NCBI RefSeq assembly: GCF_024448955.1
Contig: NZ_JAMOIH010000001.1
Location: 1 to 64,000, forward strand
DNA from: Stutzerimonas stutzeri
Lineage (GTDB): Bacteria; Pseudomonadota; Gammaproteobacteria; Pseudomonadales; Pseudomonadaceae
Reading direction: 5' to 3'
DNA length: 64,000 nucleotides
Part shown: one piece after another, positions 26,110 to 36,815 of the stretch
Layout of the letters: every line of letters begins with the position of its first letter
Numbering within the stretch: the first letter of the stretch is position 1
Program-made: the position numbers and the translations under genes
Notes under the pieces: generated by a model
Told to the model about the DNA's origin: nothing
What the model saw: only the letters and a program-made list of their open reading frames with translations
Database searches by the model: none

Positions 26110-27711
26110 ATGTCTTTTGCCCTACTGTTTCGCGTAGACCTGCGGCGGCTGATTGTGACGCTGGCGATTCTCAGCGGGCTGATTACGCTGAGCATCAGCT
26201 TCTATGCGAGTTATCAGGTGCAGCGCGAATCGCTCATCGACAGCACCCTCGAGGCCAATCGGGCCTACGCGGCCAAACTGGCCGTCGGCACCGAAACCTT
26301 CTTCGATTCGGTGCAGCAGCAGCTCCGATACAGCGCAGACATCCTGGCAGAGCAGTTCGATGATGAGACGCTGCGCAGGGAGGTCGAACGACTGCAGTTG
26401 CAGACGAACAGCTTCAACACCGTCGTCGTCACCGACGTCCGAAGTGTGGTGCGGGCGATTTCGCCCAACAGCGAGCCGCTGATCGGGTACCAACTGGGTT
26501 CACCCGGCGCGCAAGAAGCACTTCGAGAGCGACGACCGCTGATCAGCAGCCCCTACATTTCAGCGCTCGGGACGCTCGTGATCTCGATATCCCAACCGAT
26601 CCTCGATGACGACGGCACGTACCTTGGCTACATCGGCGGTGTCATCAGCCTCAAGGAGCCGAACATTCTCAACAGCATGCTCGGTGAGCATTTTTACCAG
26701 GACGGTTCCTACCTGTACGCGATAGACCAGAATCGGCGGTTGCTCTACCACCCGGACCCCAAACGCCTCGGCACTGTCGTCGGGGAAAATGCGGTCATCG
26801 ACCGGGTTGTCAGCGGCGAGTCGGGTAGCCAGCGGGTCATCAACAGCCAGGGACAAGACATGCTGGCCGGTTTTGCCGCGGTGCCGACCGCGCGCTGGGG
26901 CATCATCGCGCAACGCCCGACCGCGGTGACGCTACACCCGCTCGACGATTTGATGCTTGAAGTTTTGCGCCAAACGGCCCCCCTCGCACTGCTGACCTTC
27001 GTTGGCGTCTGGTGGTTATCCGGGCTGATTTCGCGTCCGCTCTGGCAACTGGCCAAGAGCGCAGGCGGGATGGATGCTCCCACCAGCGCGGAACGTATCC
27101 AGCGCATCCGTTCCTGGTATTTCGAGGCCGCACAACTCAAGCGGGCGATGCAGTTGGGCATCAGCCTAATGCATCAACGCATTGGCAAACTCAACCTCGA
27201 TGCCCAGACCGATCCCTTGACCGGTCTGCACAACCGCCGCGGACTGACCCTTGCCTTGGAGGCTCTAAGTTCGGAAGGCCATTCATTCGCGGTTGTAGCC
27301 CTGGACATCGACCACTTCAAACGCATCAACGACAGTTACGGTCATGACGCTGGCGATCAGGTCATTCGTCAGCTAGCGCAATTGATGACCGCGTGCTCGC
27401 GGGAAGCCGATACCCTTTGCCGAAGTGGTGGCGAAGAATTTCTGATGTTGTTGCCGAACACCAATGTCGAATCGGCGTTGCGGGTTGCCGAACGCTTGCG
27501 CCGTTGCGTCGAGCAAAAGCAGATCCCACCGCTGGGTCATATCAGCATTTCCCTCGGAATCGCCGTCTGGCCCATACACGCCGATAACATCGAGCGCGTC
27601 CTCAAGCTGGCCGACGGCGCGCTGTACCGGGCCAAGCAGCACGGCCGCAATCGCTCGGAAGTCGCCGAACTGGATCGGGATCAAGCTTTGGATTTCAACC
27701 GGGACGGTTGA
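26110..27711 (+). CDS. Membrane-bound Cache-domain diguanylate cyclase
   Basis: 533 residues. A membrane helix at about 13-35 is followed by a periplasmic double-Cache sensor at about 40-285, a second helix near 293-310, and a GGDEF domain at about 370-525 with DIDHFKRIND and the active loop GGEEF. It should make c-di-GMP in response to a small external ligand. It lies 126 bases after the acyltransferase in the same direction. A regulatory link to the polysaccharide is plausible but only inferred from position. Confidence 0.9.
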   Translation: MSFALLFRVDLRRLIVTLAILSGLITLSISFYASYQVQRESLIDSTLEANRAYAAKLAVGTETFFDSVQQQLRYSADILAEQFDDETLRREVERLQLQTNSFNTVVVTDVRSVVRAISPNSEPLIGYQLGSPGAQEALRERRPLISSPYISALGTLVISISQPILDDDGTYLGYIGGVISLKEPNILNSMLGEHFYQDGSYLYAIDQNRRLLYHPDPKRLGTVVGENAVIDRVVSGESGSQRVINSQGQDMLAGFAAVPTARWGIIAQRPTAVTLHPLDDLMLEVLRQTAPLALLTFVGVWWLSGLISRPLWQLAKSAGGMDAPTSAERIQRIRSWYFEAAQLKRAMQLGISLMHQRIGKLNLDAQTDPLTGLHNRRGLTLALEALSSEGHSFAVVALDIDHFKRINDSYGHDAGDQVIRQLAQLMTACSREADTLCRSGGEEFLMLLPNTNVESALRVAERLRRCVEQKQIPPLGHISISLGIAVWPIHADNIERVLKLADGALYRAKQHGRNRSEVAELDRDQALDFNRDG

Positions 27712-27834
27712 AACGATTCAGGCTCGATCATGCTAATGCCACCTGGCGCCTGAGCCTCAGATGAGCAACGAAAGCCGCAGAAATAGCTGTATACTCGCGC
27801 GCTTTTTTACGCTTGGTGTCCTGAGGGTTACTCG

Positions 27835-29157
27835 ATGAGCAAAGCGCCTACCGTTGGATTTGTTTCACTTGGCTGCCCTAAAGCCACTGTGGACTCCGAA
27901 CGCATCCTGACCCAGCTGCGTATGGAGGGGTACCAGATCGTACCCACCTATCAGGACGCCGACGTGGTGGTGGTCAACACCTGCGGCTTCATCGATAGCG
28001 CCAAGGCCGAATCGCTGGATGCAATCGGTGAAGCCATCGCCGAGAACGGCAAGGTGATCGTTACCGGCTGCATGGGCGTGGCTGAAGACAACATCCGCAA
28101 TGTGCACCCCAGCGTGCTGGCTGTCACCGGTCCGCAGCAATACGAGCAAGTCGTCAATGCCGTGCACGAAGTGGTGCCGCCCAACATTGATCATGACCCC
28201 TTCGTCGATCTGGTTCCGCCGCAGGGCATCAAGCTGACGCCGCGTCACTACGCCTATCTGAAGATATCCGAAGGCTGCAACCACACCTGCAGCTTCTGCA
28301 TCATCCCCTCCATGCGAGGCAAGCTGGTCAGCCGTCAGGTGGGCGATGTGCTCAGCGAAGCCGAGCGCCTGGTCAAGGCTGGCGTCAAGGAGATCCTAGT
28401 GATCTCTCAGGACACCAGCGCTTATGGCGTCGACGTAAAGTATAAAACCGATTTCTGGAACGGCCAGCCGGTCAAGACGCGCATGCTGGAGCTCTGCCAG
28501 GCGCTGTCGAGCATGGGGGTGTGGGTACGTCTGCATTACGTCTACCCCTACCCGAATGTCGATGACGTGATTCCCCTGATGGCCGAAGGCAAGCTGCTTC
28601 CCTACCTGGATATCCCGTTCCAGCACGCCAGCCCAAAGGTGCTCAAGGCCATGAAACGCCCGGCCTTCGAGGACAAGACCCTGGCGCGCATCAAGAAGTG
28701 GCGCGAGATCTGCCCGCAACTGACCATTCGCTCGACCTTCATTGTTGGCTTCCCAGGCGAGACCGAGGAGGACTTCCAGTACCTGCTCGACTGGCTGACC
28801 GAAGCGCAGCTGGACCGCGTCGGTTGCTTCCAGTATTCCCCGGTCGAGGGCGCACCGGCCGAGGAACTGGACCTCGAGCGGGTACCGGATGAGGTCAAGC
28901 AGGATCGCTGGGACCGCTTCATGGCCCATCAGCAAGCCATCAGCGCCGCTCGTCTGGAGCGCAAGATCGGCCAGGAAATCGAAGTACTGATCGACGAGGT
29001 CGATGAAGACGGCGCTATCGGTCGCTCCTACGCCGATGCTCCGGAAATCGATGGCATGGTTTACGTCGACAGCGAGCATCCACTGCAGCCTGGCGACAAG
29101 GTCTGGGTCCGCGTGACCAATGCCGACGAGTACGATCTATGGGCTGAGACGATCTAA
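27835..29157 (+). CDS. rimO: Ribosomal protein S12 methylthiotransferase RimO
   Basis: A radical-SAM enzyme of 440 residues that adds a methylthio group to an Asp of ribosomal protein S12. N-terminal cluster cysteines are C14, C50 and C79. The radical-SAM CX3CX2C is at 148, 152 and 155 ([13 protein letters not shown]), and a C-terminal TRAM domain is at about 373-440. A TATACT box at about 27791-27796 may be its -10. Confidence 0.96.
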   Translation: MSKAPTVGFVSLGCPKATVDSERILTQLRMEGYQIVPTYQDADVVVVNTCGFIDSAKAESLDAIGEAIAENGKVIVTGCMGVAEDNIRNVHPSVLAVTGPQQYEQVVNAVHEVVPPNIDHDPFVDLVPPQGIKLTPRHYAYLKISEGCNHTCSFCIIPSMRGKLVSRQVGDVLSEAERLVKAGVKEILVISQDTSAYGVDVKYKTDFWNGQPVKTRMLELCQALSSMGVWVRLHYVYPYPNVDDVIPLMAEGKLLPYLDIPFQHASPKVLKAMKRPAFEDKTLARIKKWREICPQLTIRSTFIVGFPGETEEDFQYLLDWLTEAQLDRVGCFQYSPVEGAPAEELDLERVPDEVKQDRWDRFMAHQQAISAARLERKIGQEIEVLIDEVDEDGAIGRSYADAPEIDGMVYVDSEHPLQPGDKVWVRVTNADEYDLWAETI

Positions 29158-29245
29158 GCGAGTAAACGGCGCCTTAGCAGGCATCTGCCAGAGGTGCCCG
29201 CCAACCAGAGCGAACTGCCACGATTGAGCCGAGCCGGCTAAAGGA

Positions 29246-29286
29246 AAACGCCCCGACTGCTTAACTGCATCGGGGCGTTTGTTTTT
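29246..29286 (+). terminator. Terminator of rimO
   Basis: AAACGCCCCGA and TCGGGGCGTTT form the stem, with a 12-base loop followed by T residues. Confidence 0.88.
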
Positions 29287-29334
29287 ATGTCTTGGGAGCT
29301 ACGTGTAGGCTCCCTCGCCAGATGTACCCATAAA

Positions 29335-29362
29335 CGAAAAGCCCGTATCGAGTGATACGGGC
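29335..29362 (-). terminator. Terminator of the FKBP gene
   Basis: GCCCGTATC and GATACGGGC pair around a short loop. On the minus strand the stem is followed by TTTTCG. Confidence 0.75.
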
Positions 29363-29431
29363 ATCGTTCTGCTTGCCTCTAGTCCGCCAGGATTACAACC
29401 TGACGGACAGGGCTTCGATACAGCGAAAGCC

Positions 29432-30187
29432 TTACTGTGCAGCGGCCTCTTCGGCAGCCTCGGGCTCGACTTCGGCGGCAGGGGCCTCTTCAGTTTCGTC
29501 GCCTTTGATGCCTAGCAGCTCAAGATCGAAGACCAGCACCGAGTTGGCCGGGATCAGCGGGCTCGGGCTTTGCTCGCCGTACGCCAGCTCGCTCGGGATG
29601 TACAGCTTGTACTTCTCGCCTACATGCATCAGTTGCAGCCCTTCGACCCAACCCGGAATCACACCACCAACGGGCAGGTCGATCGGAGAACCACGCTTGA
29701 TCGAGCTATCGAAAACGGTGCCGTCGGTCAGGCTGCCTTCGTAATGAACGGTGACGACGTCATTCGGACCAGGCTGAGGGCCATCGGCTTCCTTGATCAC
29801 CTCATATTGCAGGCCGGATTCGGTGGTCTTCACGCCTTCACGCTTGGCGTTCTCTTCAAGGAATTTTTTCCCGGCTGCAACCGCCTCTTCGTTCATTTTG
29901 ACCATGCGCTCTTCGGCACGTGTCTGCAGATAGGCAAAGGCCTCCATCAGCTCCTCGTCGGTCAGCTTCTGCTCCTGCTTGGTCAGGGCATCGTCGATGC
30001 CCTGCGCAACAGCGACCGAGTCGAGATCATCCATCCCTTCCTGCGCCAGGCTCTTGCCCATGTTCAGGCCAATGCCGTAGGACGCCTTCTGCGCCGGAGT
30101 TTCCAGCTTGGCGCTGGTTTCCGAATCACAGCCCGTCAGGACCAGGCCAACCAGGGCTATCGCAGACGCCAAACGATGATGTCTCAT
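29432..30187 (-). CDS. FKBP-type peptidyl-prolyl isomerase, lipoprotein
   Basis: 251 residues. The lipobox LTGC has its lipidated Cys at 20. An N-terminal helical dimerisation domain (about 30-115, FkpA/Mip type) precedes an FKBP domain (about 125-225: DVVTVHYEGSLTDGTVFDSS, IPGWVEGLQLM, IPANSVLVFDLELLGI). The tail is Glu/Ala-rich. It acts as a periplasmic folding chaperone, probably anchored in the outer membrane. Confidence 0.92.
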   Translation of the reverse strand: MRHHRLASAIALVGLVLTGCDSETSAKLETPAQKASYGIGLNMGKSLAQEGMDDLDSVAVAQGIDDALTKQEQKLTDEELMEAFAYLQTRAEERMVKMNEEAVAAGKKFLEENAKREGVKTTESGLQYEVIKEADGPQPGPNDVVTVHYEGSLTDGTVFDSSIKRGSPIDLPVGGVIPGWVEGLQLMHVGEKYKLYIPSELAYGEQSPSPLIPANSVLVFDLELLGIKGDETEEAPAAEVEPEAAEEAAAQ

Positions 30188-30365
30188 TCTGTTTCCTTAA
30201 ATGCGCTTGAAAGGGTGAGGCGAAATCAATTGCCGGAGCTTAACAGTCGCCCCCGACAGTGGCTACCGAGCGTACCGATGTAAAGAGTAAAGACAGCGCA
30301 AAGAAAGGAAGTGCCGCACGAAACGCGCGAACAGAGCGTGGAGCTCTCTTTTTACCGCGCTCCGC

Positions 30366-30402
30366 TGGTGGGCTGAAGCGGAACGCCGCCGGCCCACCCT
30401 AC
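30366..30402. repeat. Dispersed GGTGGGCTGAAGCGG repeat
   Basis: The sequence recurs with few changes at 51285-51323. It is a copy of a common intergenic repeat seen in this window. Confidence 0.6.
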
Positions 30403-30455
30403 AAACGCCTGGGCTTGGCGAATGTCGGTCGACAGGTGGTTTCGCGAATCGAAGG

Positions 30456-30487
30456 CAAAAAAAAAGCGACCCTAAGGTCGCTTTTTC
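30456..30487 (-). terminator. Terminator of the tRNA-Val/tRNA-Asp transcript
   Basis: AAAGCGACC and GGTCGCTTT flank a four-base loop, with long A and T runs on either side. It follows tRNA-Asp on the minus strand and could also work in the other direction. Confidence 0.85.
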
Positions 30488-30527
30488 TCGTGCTATCAAG
30501 GCGTTCAGTGGTCCCTGATAACGAATA

Positions 30528-30604
30528 TGGCGCAGCGGACGGGACTCGAACCCGCGACCCCCGGCGTGACAGGCCGGTATTCTAACCGACTGAACTACCG
30601 CTGC
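30528..30604 (-). tRNA. tRNA-Asp (GTC)
   Basis: 77 bases with encoded CCA. The acceptor stem GCAGCGG pairs with CCGCTGC, the anticodon is GTC and the discriminator is G. It is the second tRNA of a two-tRNA transcript. Confidence 0.95.
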
Positions 30605-30617
30605 GCTAAACCTCGAG

Positions 30618-30693
30618 TGGTGGGTGATGACGGGATCGAACCGCCGACCCTCTGCTTGTAAGGCAGATGCTCTCCCAGCTGAGCTAATCACCC
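30618..30693 (-). tRNA. tRNA-Val (TAC)
   Basis: 76 bases with encoded CCA. The acceptor GGGTGAT pairs with ATCACCC, and the anticodon loop CTTACAA gives anticodon TAC. It lies 13 bases upstream of tRNA-Asp. Confidence 0.95.
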
Positions 30694-30738
30694 TTTCAGT
30701 GCACTCGCTTGTTTGCGTTTGCTCTCGAAGTGGGGCGC

Positions 30739-30767
30739 ATTCTAGAGAGGGTTCCGAACCTTGGCAA
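30739..30767 (-). promoter_or_regulatory. Promoter of the tRNA-Val/tRNA-Asp operon
   Basis: On the minus strand TTGCCA (30762-30767) and TAGAAT (30739-30744) are separated by 17 bases. Confidence 0.75.
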
Positions 30768-30931
30768 GCCCCTTTTGCAAAAAAAATTGATGAACTTACA
30801 AAGACTTAGCAAAGCCTCTGTTTATTGCCACTTTTTGTGGTTTCCATCGGCAATGCCGTGCGGCAGGGTTGGCCTGCGTTCCCGGGAGGGGAATAATGCG
30901 CGCTTTGCTTTTACCGGAGTTCCAAATCGCC

Positions 30932-31852
30932 ATGTGGTTTCGCAACCTACTCGTCTACCGTCTCACCCAAAACGTCCCTTTCGATGTCGAGACACTTGAA
31001 GCTGCATTGGCCGCCAAGCCCGCCCGCCCCTGTGCCAGCCAGGAGCTGAGCACCTATGGTTTCGTCGCGCCCCTCGGTAAGGGCGAAGATGCGCCTCTGG
31101 TGCACGCCAGCCAGGGCTTTTTGCTGATCTCCACACGCAAGGAAGAGCGCATCCTGCCTGGCAGCGTGGTCAAGGACGCACTGAAGGAAAAGGTCGACGA
31201 GATCGAAAACGAGCAGATGCGCAAGGTCTACAAGAAAGAACGCGATCAGCTCAAAGACGACATCATCCAGTCCTTTCTGCCGCGCGCCTTCATCCGCAAG
31301 TCCGGTACCTTCGCCGCCATCGCCCCGCAGCAGGGCCTGATTCTGGTCGATTCATCCAGTCCCAAGCGCGCCGAGGACTTGCTCTCTACCCTACGCGAAG
31401 CCATCGGCTCGCTGCCGGTGCGTCCGTTGACCGTCAAGATCGCTCCTTCGGCGACCATGACCGAATGGGTGAAAACCCAGAAAGCTGCCGATGACTTTTT
31501 CGTGCTCGACGAATGCGAGCTGCGCGATACGCACGAGGATGGTGGCGTGGTGCGCTGCAAACGCCAGGATCTGACCAGCGACGAAATCCAGCAGCATCTG
31601 GAAGTCGGCAAGCAGGTCACTCAGCTTTCGCTGGGCTGGCAGGACAAGCTGTCCTTCGTGCTCGACGACAAGCTGGTGATCAAGCGTCTACGCTTCGAAG
31701 AGCTGCTGCAGGATCAGGCCGAACAGGACGGCGGTGACGACGATCTCGGCCAACAGGACGCCAGCTTCCTGCTGATGATGCTGACCTTCGGCGAATTCCT
31801 ACCCGCGCTGTTCGAGGCCCTGGGTGGTGAGGAGATCCCGCAGGGCATCTAA
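30932..31852 (+). CDS. rdgC: Recombination-associated protein RdgC
   Basis: 306 residues, the usual length. The start [18 protein letters not shown] and the tail [20 protein letters not shown] are typical. RdgC forms a ring dimer around DNA and restrains RecA. I use the ATG at 30932; an in-frame start 21 codons earlier gives an N-terminus unlike the family. GGAG is 14 bases upstream, a rather long spacing. Confidence 0.94.
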   Translation: MWFRNLLVYRLTQNVPFDVETLEAALAAKPARPCASQELSTYGFVAPLGKGEDAPLVHASQGFLLISTRKEERILPGSVVKDALKEKVDEIENEQMRKVYKKERDQLKDDIIQSFLPRAFIRKSGTFAAIAPQQGLILVDSSSPKRAEDLLSTLREAIGSLPVRPLTVKIAPSATMTEWVKTQKAADDFFVLDECELRDTHEDGGVVRCKRQDLTSDEIQQHLEVGKQVTQLSLGWQDKLSFVLDDKLVIKRLRFEELLQDQAEQDGGDDDLGQQDASFLLMMLTFGEFLPALFEALGGEEIPQGI

Positions 31853-31861
31853 ACTGCCCTA

Positions 31862-32125
31862 GGGTCTGTTGCCATTTCGCCGCGGCCGCGACGGATCCGG
31901 TTTTAGCGCGAGACAAGGCACGAGTCGCGCAGTTTGGTCATTCCAAATAAGCGACGAGAAACGCCGTATCGCGCTAAAACCGGCCCGTCCCTCCGGGTTG
32001 CGCGGCAAATGATGCCATGCGGCGTTGCGGGACTTGGCAAGGGAACGACCATTACCTGCGTCCCGCGTCTTGCCTGGCGTCATTTGGCGCAGCAACGCGG
32101 CTTGCAGCGAAACGGCAACAGACCC
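31862..32125. mobile_element. MITE-like element with 19-of-20 terminal inverted repeats
   Basis: GGGTCTGTTGCC at the left end is matched by its reverse complement at the right end; over 20 bases (31861-31880 against 32107-32126) there is one mismatch. The element is flanked by TA on both sides, as after IS630/Tc1-mariner insertion. Inside, CCGGTTTTAGCGCGA (31897-31911) and its exact complement (31969-31983) enclose a small hairpin TTTGG-TCATT-CCAAA. There is no coding capacity for a transposase in 264 bases. Confidence 0.75.
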
Positions 32126-32179
32126 TAGCGCCGTCGGCCTGACTGACGGCGTACTCTCAATAATTACAAGATAAGCCCA

Positions 32180-33133
32180 ATGCGTGCCCTCGCCGCCCTC
32201 GCCGCCCTCAGCCGCTTTGTCGGCAATACCTTCGCCCTCTGGGTCCTGCTGTTCGCCGTTCTCGCCTTCTTCCTGCCCAGCTGGTTTCTACCCGCCACCG
32301 CTTGGATCGTCCCGTTGCTGGGACTGGTCATGTTCGGCATGGGCCTTACGTTGAAAGCGACCGATTTCGCGGAAGTCGCGCGCCGCCCGCTTTGGGTGGC
32401 GTTGGGTGTCGGGGCGCAGTTTCTGATCATGCCGGCCTTGGCCTGGCTGCTCTGCAAGTTGCTGGGGTTGCCGGCCGAGATCGCCGTCGGGGTGATTCTG
32501 GTGGGCTGCTGCCCGGGCGGTACCGCGTCCAACGTGATCGCCTGGTTCTCTCGCGGTGATGTGGCGCTATCGGTGGCGATCACCGCTGTCACCACGCTGC
32601 TCGCCCCGCTGGTAACGCCCGCGTTGATCTGGCTGCTCGCCTCAGCTTGGCTGCCGGTCAACTTCGGCGCTCTGTTCATGTCCATCGTCCAGATCGTGCT
32701 GCTACCAATCGCTCTTGGCCTGATCGCACGCCGCCTGCTGGGTAACCGTGTACACCATGTGATCGAAGTACTGCCGCTGGTTTCGGTGGTCAGCATCGTG
32801 ATCATCGTCGCCGCCGTGGTTGCGGCGAGCCAGGCCAAGATTGCGGAGTCGGGCTTGCTGATCATGGCGGTGGTGATGCTGCACAACGGTCTGGGGCTTA
32901 GCCTCGGCTACTTTGTCGGACGCCTCTTCGGCCTGCCGCTGGCGCAGCGCAAAACACTTTCGATCGAAGTCGGCATGCAGAACTCTGGCCTCGGTGCGGC
33001 CTTGGCCAGCGCGCACTTTTCGCCCCTGGCGGCGGTACCCAGCGCGCTGTTCAGCGTCTGGCATAACCTCTCCGGCGCGCTGCTCGCAACTGTCTACCGC
33101 CGGATGAAGGATCAGGAGCAGCAAGCCAGCTAA
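32180..33133 (+). CDS. Bile acid:sodium symporter (BASS) family transporter
   Basis: 317 residues with about ten helices. The conserved [24 protein letters not shown] and [13 protein letters not shown] crossover motifs, which form the sodium sites, are present. In bacteria members carry organic anions such as pantoate or bile acids, so the substrate is open. It begins about 50 bases after the MITE-like element, which probably separates it from its original promoter. Confidence 0.9.
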   Translation: MRALAALAALSRFVGNTFALWVLLFAVLAFFLPSWFLPATAWIVPLLGLVMFGMGLTLKATDFAEVARRPLWVALGVGAQFLIMPALAWLLCKLLGLPAEIAVGVILVGCCPGGTASNVIAWFSRGDVALSVAITAVTTLLAPLVTPALIWLLASAWLPVNFGALFMSIVQIVLLPIALGLIARRLLGNRVHHVIEVLPLVSVVSIVIIVAAVVAASQAKIAESGLLIMAVVMLHNGLGLSLGYFVGRLFGLPLAQRKTLSIEVGMQNSGLGAALASAHFSPLAAVPSALFSVWHNLSGALLATVYRRMKDQEQQAS

Positions 33134-33149
33134 TCGCACGCCCCATTGG

Positions 33150-33171
33150 TCCGGGCCGCTTGCCCGGGCCA
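33150..33171 (+). terminator. Possible terminator hairpin after the BASS gene
   Basis: CCGGGC and GCCCGG form a stem with a five-base loop. The downstream stretch is only moderately T-rich, so this is a weak call. Confidence 0.4.
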
Positions 33172-33189
33172 TTTCCTTGTGCACAATAG

Positions 33190-33245
33190 CGCCTGCTGAG
33201 GACGACCTCAGGCTGCACAGACGCATCGGGGACGGCCCCACCCAC
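33190..33245 (+). promoter_or_regulatory. Guanidine-II riboswitch (mini-ykkC)
   Basis: Two tandem hairpins carry the diagnostic ACGR loops. CTGAGG-ACGA-CCTCAG lies at 33196-33211 and GGGG-ACGG-CCCC at 33228-33239. The second ends 29 bases before the ATG of a guanidinium exporter, the classic target. In this class guanidine bridges the two loops and frees the ribosome site. Confidence 0.92.
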
Positions 33246-33268
33246 ATCACCGTCCCGTAGAGGTGCAC

Positions 33269-33583
33269 ATGTCCTGGATCATTCTGTTTCTCGCCGGTCT
33301 GTTCGAGATTGGCTGGGCCGTTGGCCTGAAGTACACCGATGGGTTTACCCGTCCGCTTCCCACCGTGCTTACGGTCGCCGCGATGCTGATCAGCCTTGGA
33401 TTGCTGGGTCTGGCGATGAAGGAATTGCCGCTTGGTACGGCCTACGCCATCTGGACCGGCGTAGGCGCGGTTGGCACCGTAATTGCCGGCATCATCCTGT
33501 TCGGCGAGTCGATGAGTTTGGTTCGCCTGGGCAGCGTACTGCTGATCTGTACCGGCTTGCTGGGCTTGAAACTCAGCCATTAA
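33269..33583 (+). CDS. gdx: Guanidinium exporter Gdx (SugE, SMR family)
   Basis: 104 residues and four helices. The start [22 protein letters not shown] contains the essential Glu13, and the second-half motif [15 protein letters not shown] is typical of the SugE/Gdx branch. It exports guanidinium in exchange for protons. The ATG at 33269 has GAGG upstream; an overlapping GTG lies six bases earlier. The riboswitch directly upstream confirms the substrate. Confidence 0.94.
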   Translation: MSWIILFLAGLFEIGWAVGLKYTDGFTRPLPTVLTVAAMLISLGLLGLAMKELPLGTAYAIWTGVGAVGTVIAGIILFGESMSLVRLGSVLLICTGLLGLKLSH

Positions 33584-33646
33584 CAGACCTTTTTTCACGC
33601 CCGTTAGACACCGAGGCAGCCGGCCGAACGCCTGCTGCCTCGCTCG

Positions 33647-34762
<1,116 letters not shown>

Positions 34763-34786
34763 TCTTGTTGTTCTCCTTCAAACAGC

Positions 34787-34806
34787 CGCCGCGACGAATC
34801 GCGGCG
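34787..34806 (-). other. Hairpin between the alpha-glucosidase gene and malK
   Basis: CGCCGCGA and TCGCGGCG form an eight-pair stem with a four-base loop. There is no U tract, so it is more likely an mRNA stability or processing element than a terminator. Confidence 0.5.
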
Positions 34807-34856
34807 AGCGGCAGGCCGGTCGAAACGAAGCAAGCGCCTCGTCCCTACCGGTCGAC

Positions 34857-36476
34857 TCATCCGAGCCGGCGCGCGAATCCGAATCCATGCGCTGGCAAGT
34901 GTACGCAGTGGCTTTCGAAAACGGCCGTCGCCGAGGGCACATCCAGCCCTTCGACCGGTGCCGACAGATCGAAGTGCCGCGCACTGTCGCCCATGTTGAA
35001 CAGGCAGACCCAGACTTCTTCATCCAGACGGCGCTCGTAGACCAGCAGCGCATCGTCGTGGTGGATGGTGCGCATACTGCCTTCGATCAGCAAGCGCTGA
35101 TCCTGGCGCCAGGCGAGGAAGCGACGGTAGATGTTGAGCATGGAGTTCGAGTCAGGTTCCTGGGCGGCCACCGACAGCGGCAGGTGTTTGTCGGCCAGCG
35201 GCAACCAGGGCTGCTCGCGGCTGAAGCCACCGTGCTGGTCCTGATCGTGCCAGGGCATCGGCGTGCGGCAACCGTCGCGTCCCTTGAATTCGGGCCAGAA
35301 GCGGATGCCATAAGGATCGACCAACTGCTCGAATTGCAGCTCGGCTTCGTCCAGGCCCAGCTCCTCGCCCTGATACAGGCACACGCTGCCACGCATCGAC
35401 AGCAGCATCGCCATGAACATCCGCCCGCGCGCATGATCCGGCTGGCTCGCCAGTGCCCAGCGGCTCATCACCCGCACCACATCGTGGTTGCCGATCGACC
35501 AGCACGGCCAGCCGTCGACCAGCTCGCGCTCGACACAATCGATGGTGTGCCGCAGAAAACCCGGACTGCACTGTTCGGTGAGCAGATCGAAAGAATAAGC
35601 CATGTGCAGGGCGTCGCCTCCGCCGGTATAGGCCGCCATGGTGCTCAGGGAATGATCGCAACCGATTTCGGCCACGGTGGCGCTGCCTGGATAACGATCG
35701 AGCAATTGCCGAATGCGGCGCAGGAAGCCCAGGTTTTCCGGCTGAGTCTTGTCGTACACATGCTTTTGGAACGCGTAGGGATTATCGAGCCGCACGCCGA
35801 TGCTGCCCTCGCGAATGTCATGGTTCGGCGGGTTGTCGCGCAACTCGCGGTCATGGAAATAGAAATTCGCCGCGTCCAGACGGAAGCCGTCGACGCCTAG
35901 CTTCAGCCAGAACTCCATATCATCGAGCAGCTGCTGCTGGACTTCTTCGCAGTGGAAGTTGAGATCCGGCTGGCTGGAGAGGAAGTTGTGCAAGTAGTAC
36001 TGCTTGCGCCGGCTGTCCCAGGTCCAAGCCGGACCGCCGAACACCGACAGCCAGTTGTTGGGCACCGTGCCGTCGTCCTTCGCGTCGGCCCAGACGTACC
36101 AGTCGGCCTTGGGATTGTCGCGGCTGGAGCGGCTTTCCTTGAACCAGGCGTGCTGGTCCGAGGAATGATTGAGCACCTGATCGATCAGGATACGAATGCC
36201 GCGCGAATGGGCGACGTCAATGACCTGCTTGAAGTCTTCCAACGTACCGAACAGCGGATCCACGCCGCGGTAGTCGGACACGTCATAGCCAAAATCCTTC
36301 ATGGGCGAAGTGAAGAATGGAGAGAGCCAGATAGCATCGACGTTGAGGCTGGCGATGTAGTCGATCTTCTCGACCACACCCAGCAGATCGCCGACCCCAT
36401 CGCCATTGCTGTCGAAAAAGCTGCGCGGGTAAACCTGATAAATGACGCCGCCGCGCCACCAGTCATTGCGATTCAT
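34857..36476 (-). CDS. Cytoplasmic alpha-glucosidase, GH13
   Basis: 539 residues with no signal peptide. The GH13 barrel shows the nucleophile Asp201 in DGFRLDA, acid/base Glu270 in VAEIG and the third Asp332 in IGNHD. The beginning WWRGGVIYQVYPRSFFDSNGDGVGDL is typical of the oligo-1,6-glucosidase/alpha-glucosidase subfamilies. It would release glucose from imported maltodextrins. The ATG at 36476 is used; the frame extends to 36527 but there enters the operator region. It is probably cotranscribed with malK. Confidence 0.9.
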   Translation of the reverse strand: MNRNDWWRGGVIYQVYPRSFFDSNGDGVGDLLGVVEKIDYIASLNVDAIWLSPFFTSPMKDFGYDVSDYRGVDPLFGTLEDFKQVIDVAHSRGIRILIDQVLNHSSDQHAWFKESRSSRDNPKADWYVWADAKDDGTVPNNWLSVFGGPAWTWDSRRKQYYLHNFLSSQPDLNFHCEEVQQQLLDDMEFWLKLGVDGFRLDAANFYFHDRELRDNPPNHDIREGSIGVRLDNPYAFQKHVYDKTQPENLGFLRRIRQLLDRYPGSATVAEIGCDHSLSTMAAYTGGGDALHMAYSFDLLTEQCSPGFLRHTIDCVERELVDGWPCWSIGNHDVVRVMSRWALASQPDHARGRMFMAMLLSMRGSVCLYQGEELGLDEAELQFEQLVDPYGIRFWPEFKGRDGCRTPMPWHDQDQHGGFSREQPWLPLADKHLPLSVAAQEPDSNSMLNIYRRFLAWRQDQRLLIEGSMRTIHHDDALLVYERRLDEEVWVCLFNMGDSARHFDLSAPVEGLDVPSATAVFESHCVHLPAHGFGFARRLG

Positions 36477-36536
36477 ACAACCAACCTTGGATGCTTGGGG
36501 AACACGCCGCCACTCTAGGTGCGTCAAACCACCGCA

Positions 36537-36606
36537 ACATCCTCCCGCGCGTCGATTGTCGAGGCGTATGAACCCGGCGTAGAGAGGCTCCGTAAAGGGG
36601 GCGTAG
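36537..36606 (-). promoter_or_regulatory. Putative MalT operator upstream of the alpha-glucosidase/malK genes
   Basis: On the minus strand GGGAGGATGT occupies 36537-36546. GGCGTAT (36564-36570), CGGCGTAG (36576-36583) and GGGGCGTAG (36598-36606) follow upstream. The same two motifs occur in the three other mal intergenic regions. The first resembles the enteric MalT box GGGGAKGAGG. Confidence 0.6.
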
Positions 36607-36815
36607 TGCCGGTCACGACCATCGAATCAGCGACCCGAATATTTCGTCATAAAACCGTCGACAAACAAGCGAATCGACACTTATCTGTCACGAGCGGCTT
36701 ATAGGATCAGTGCAGTTCCAGGACTGACCCCGTAGTAGCTGCCGCGCCCAGCACTCCCCTGCGCCGCCGCACCAGCCAGGAGCGACACGCATCCCCAACC
36801 CCATGGAGAGACGAA
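36607..36815. other. Gene-free stretch before the curlin-repeat gene
   Basis: This holds the presumed promoter of the curlin-repeat gene. TATAGG at 36700-36705 is the only -10-like sequence I see, and no good -35 accompanies it. No RNA gene or repeat was recognised. Confidence 0.35.
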
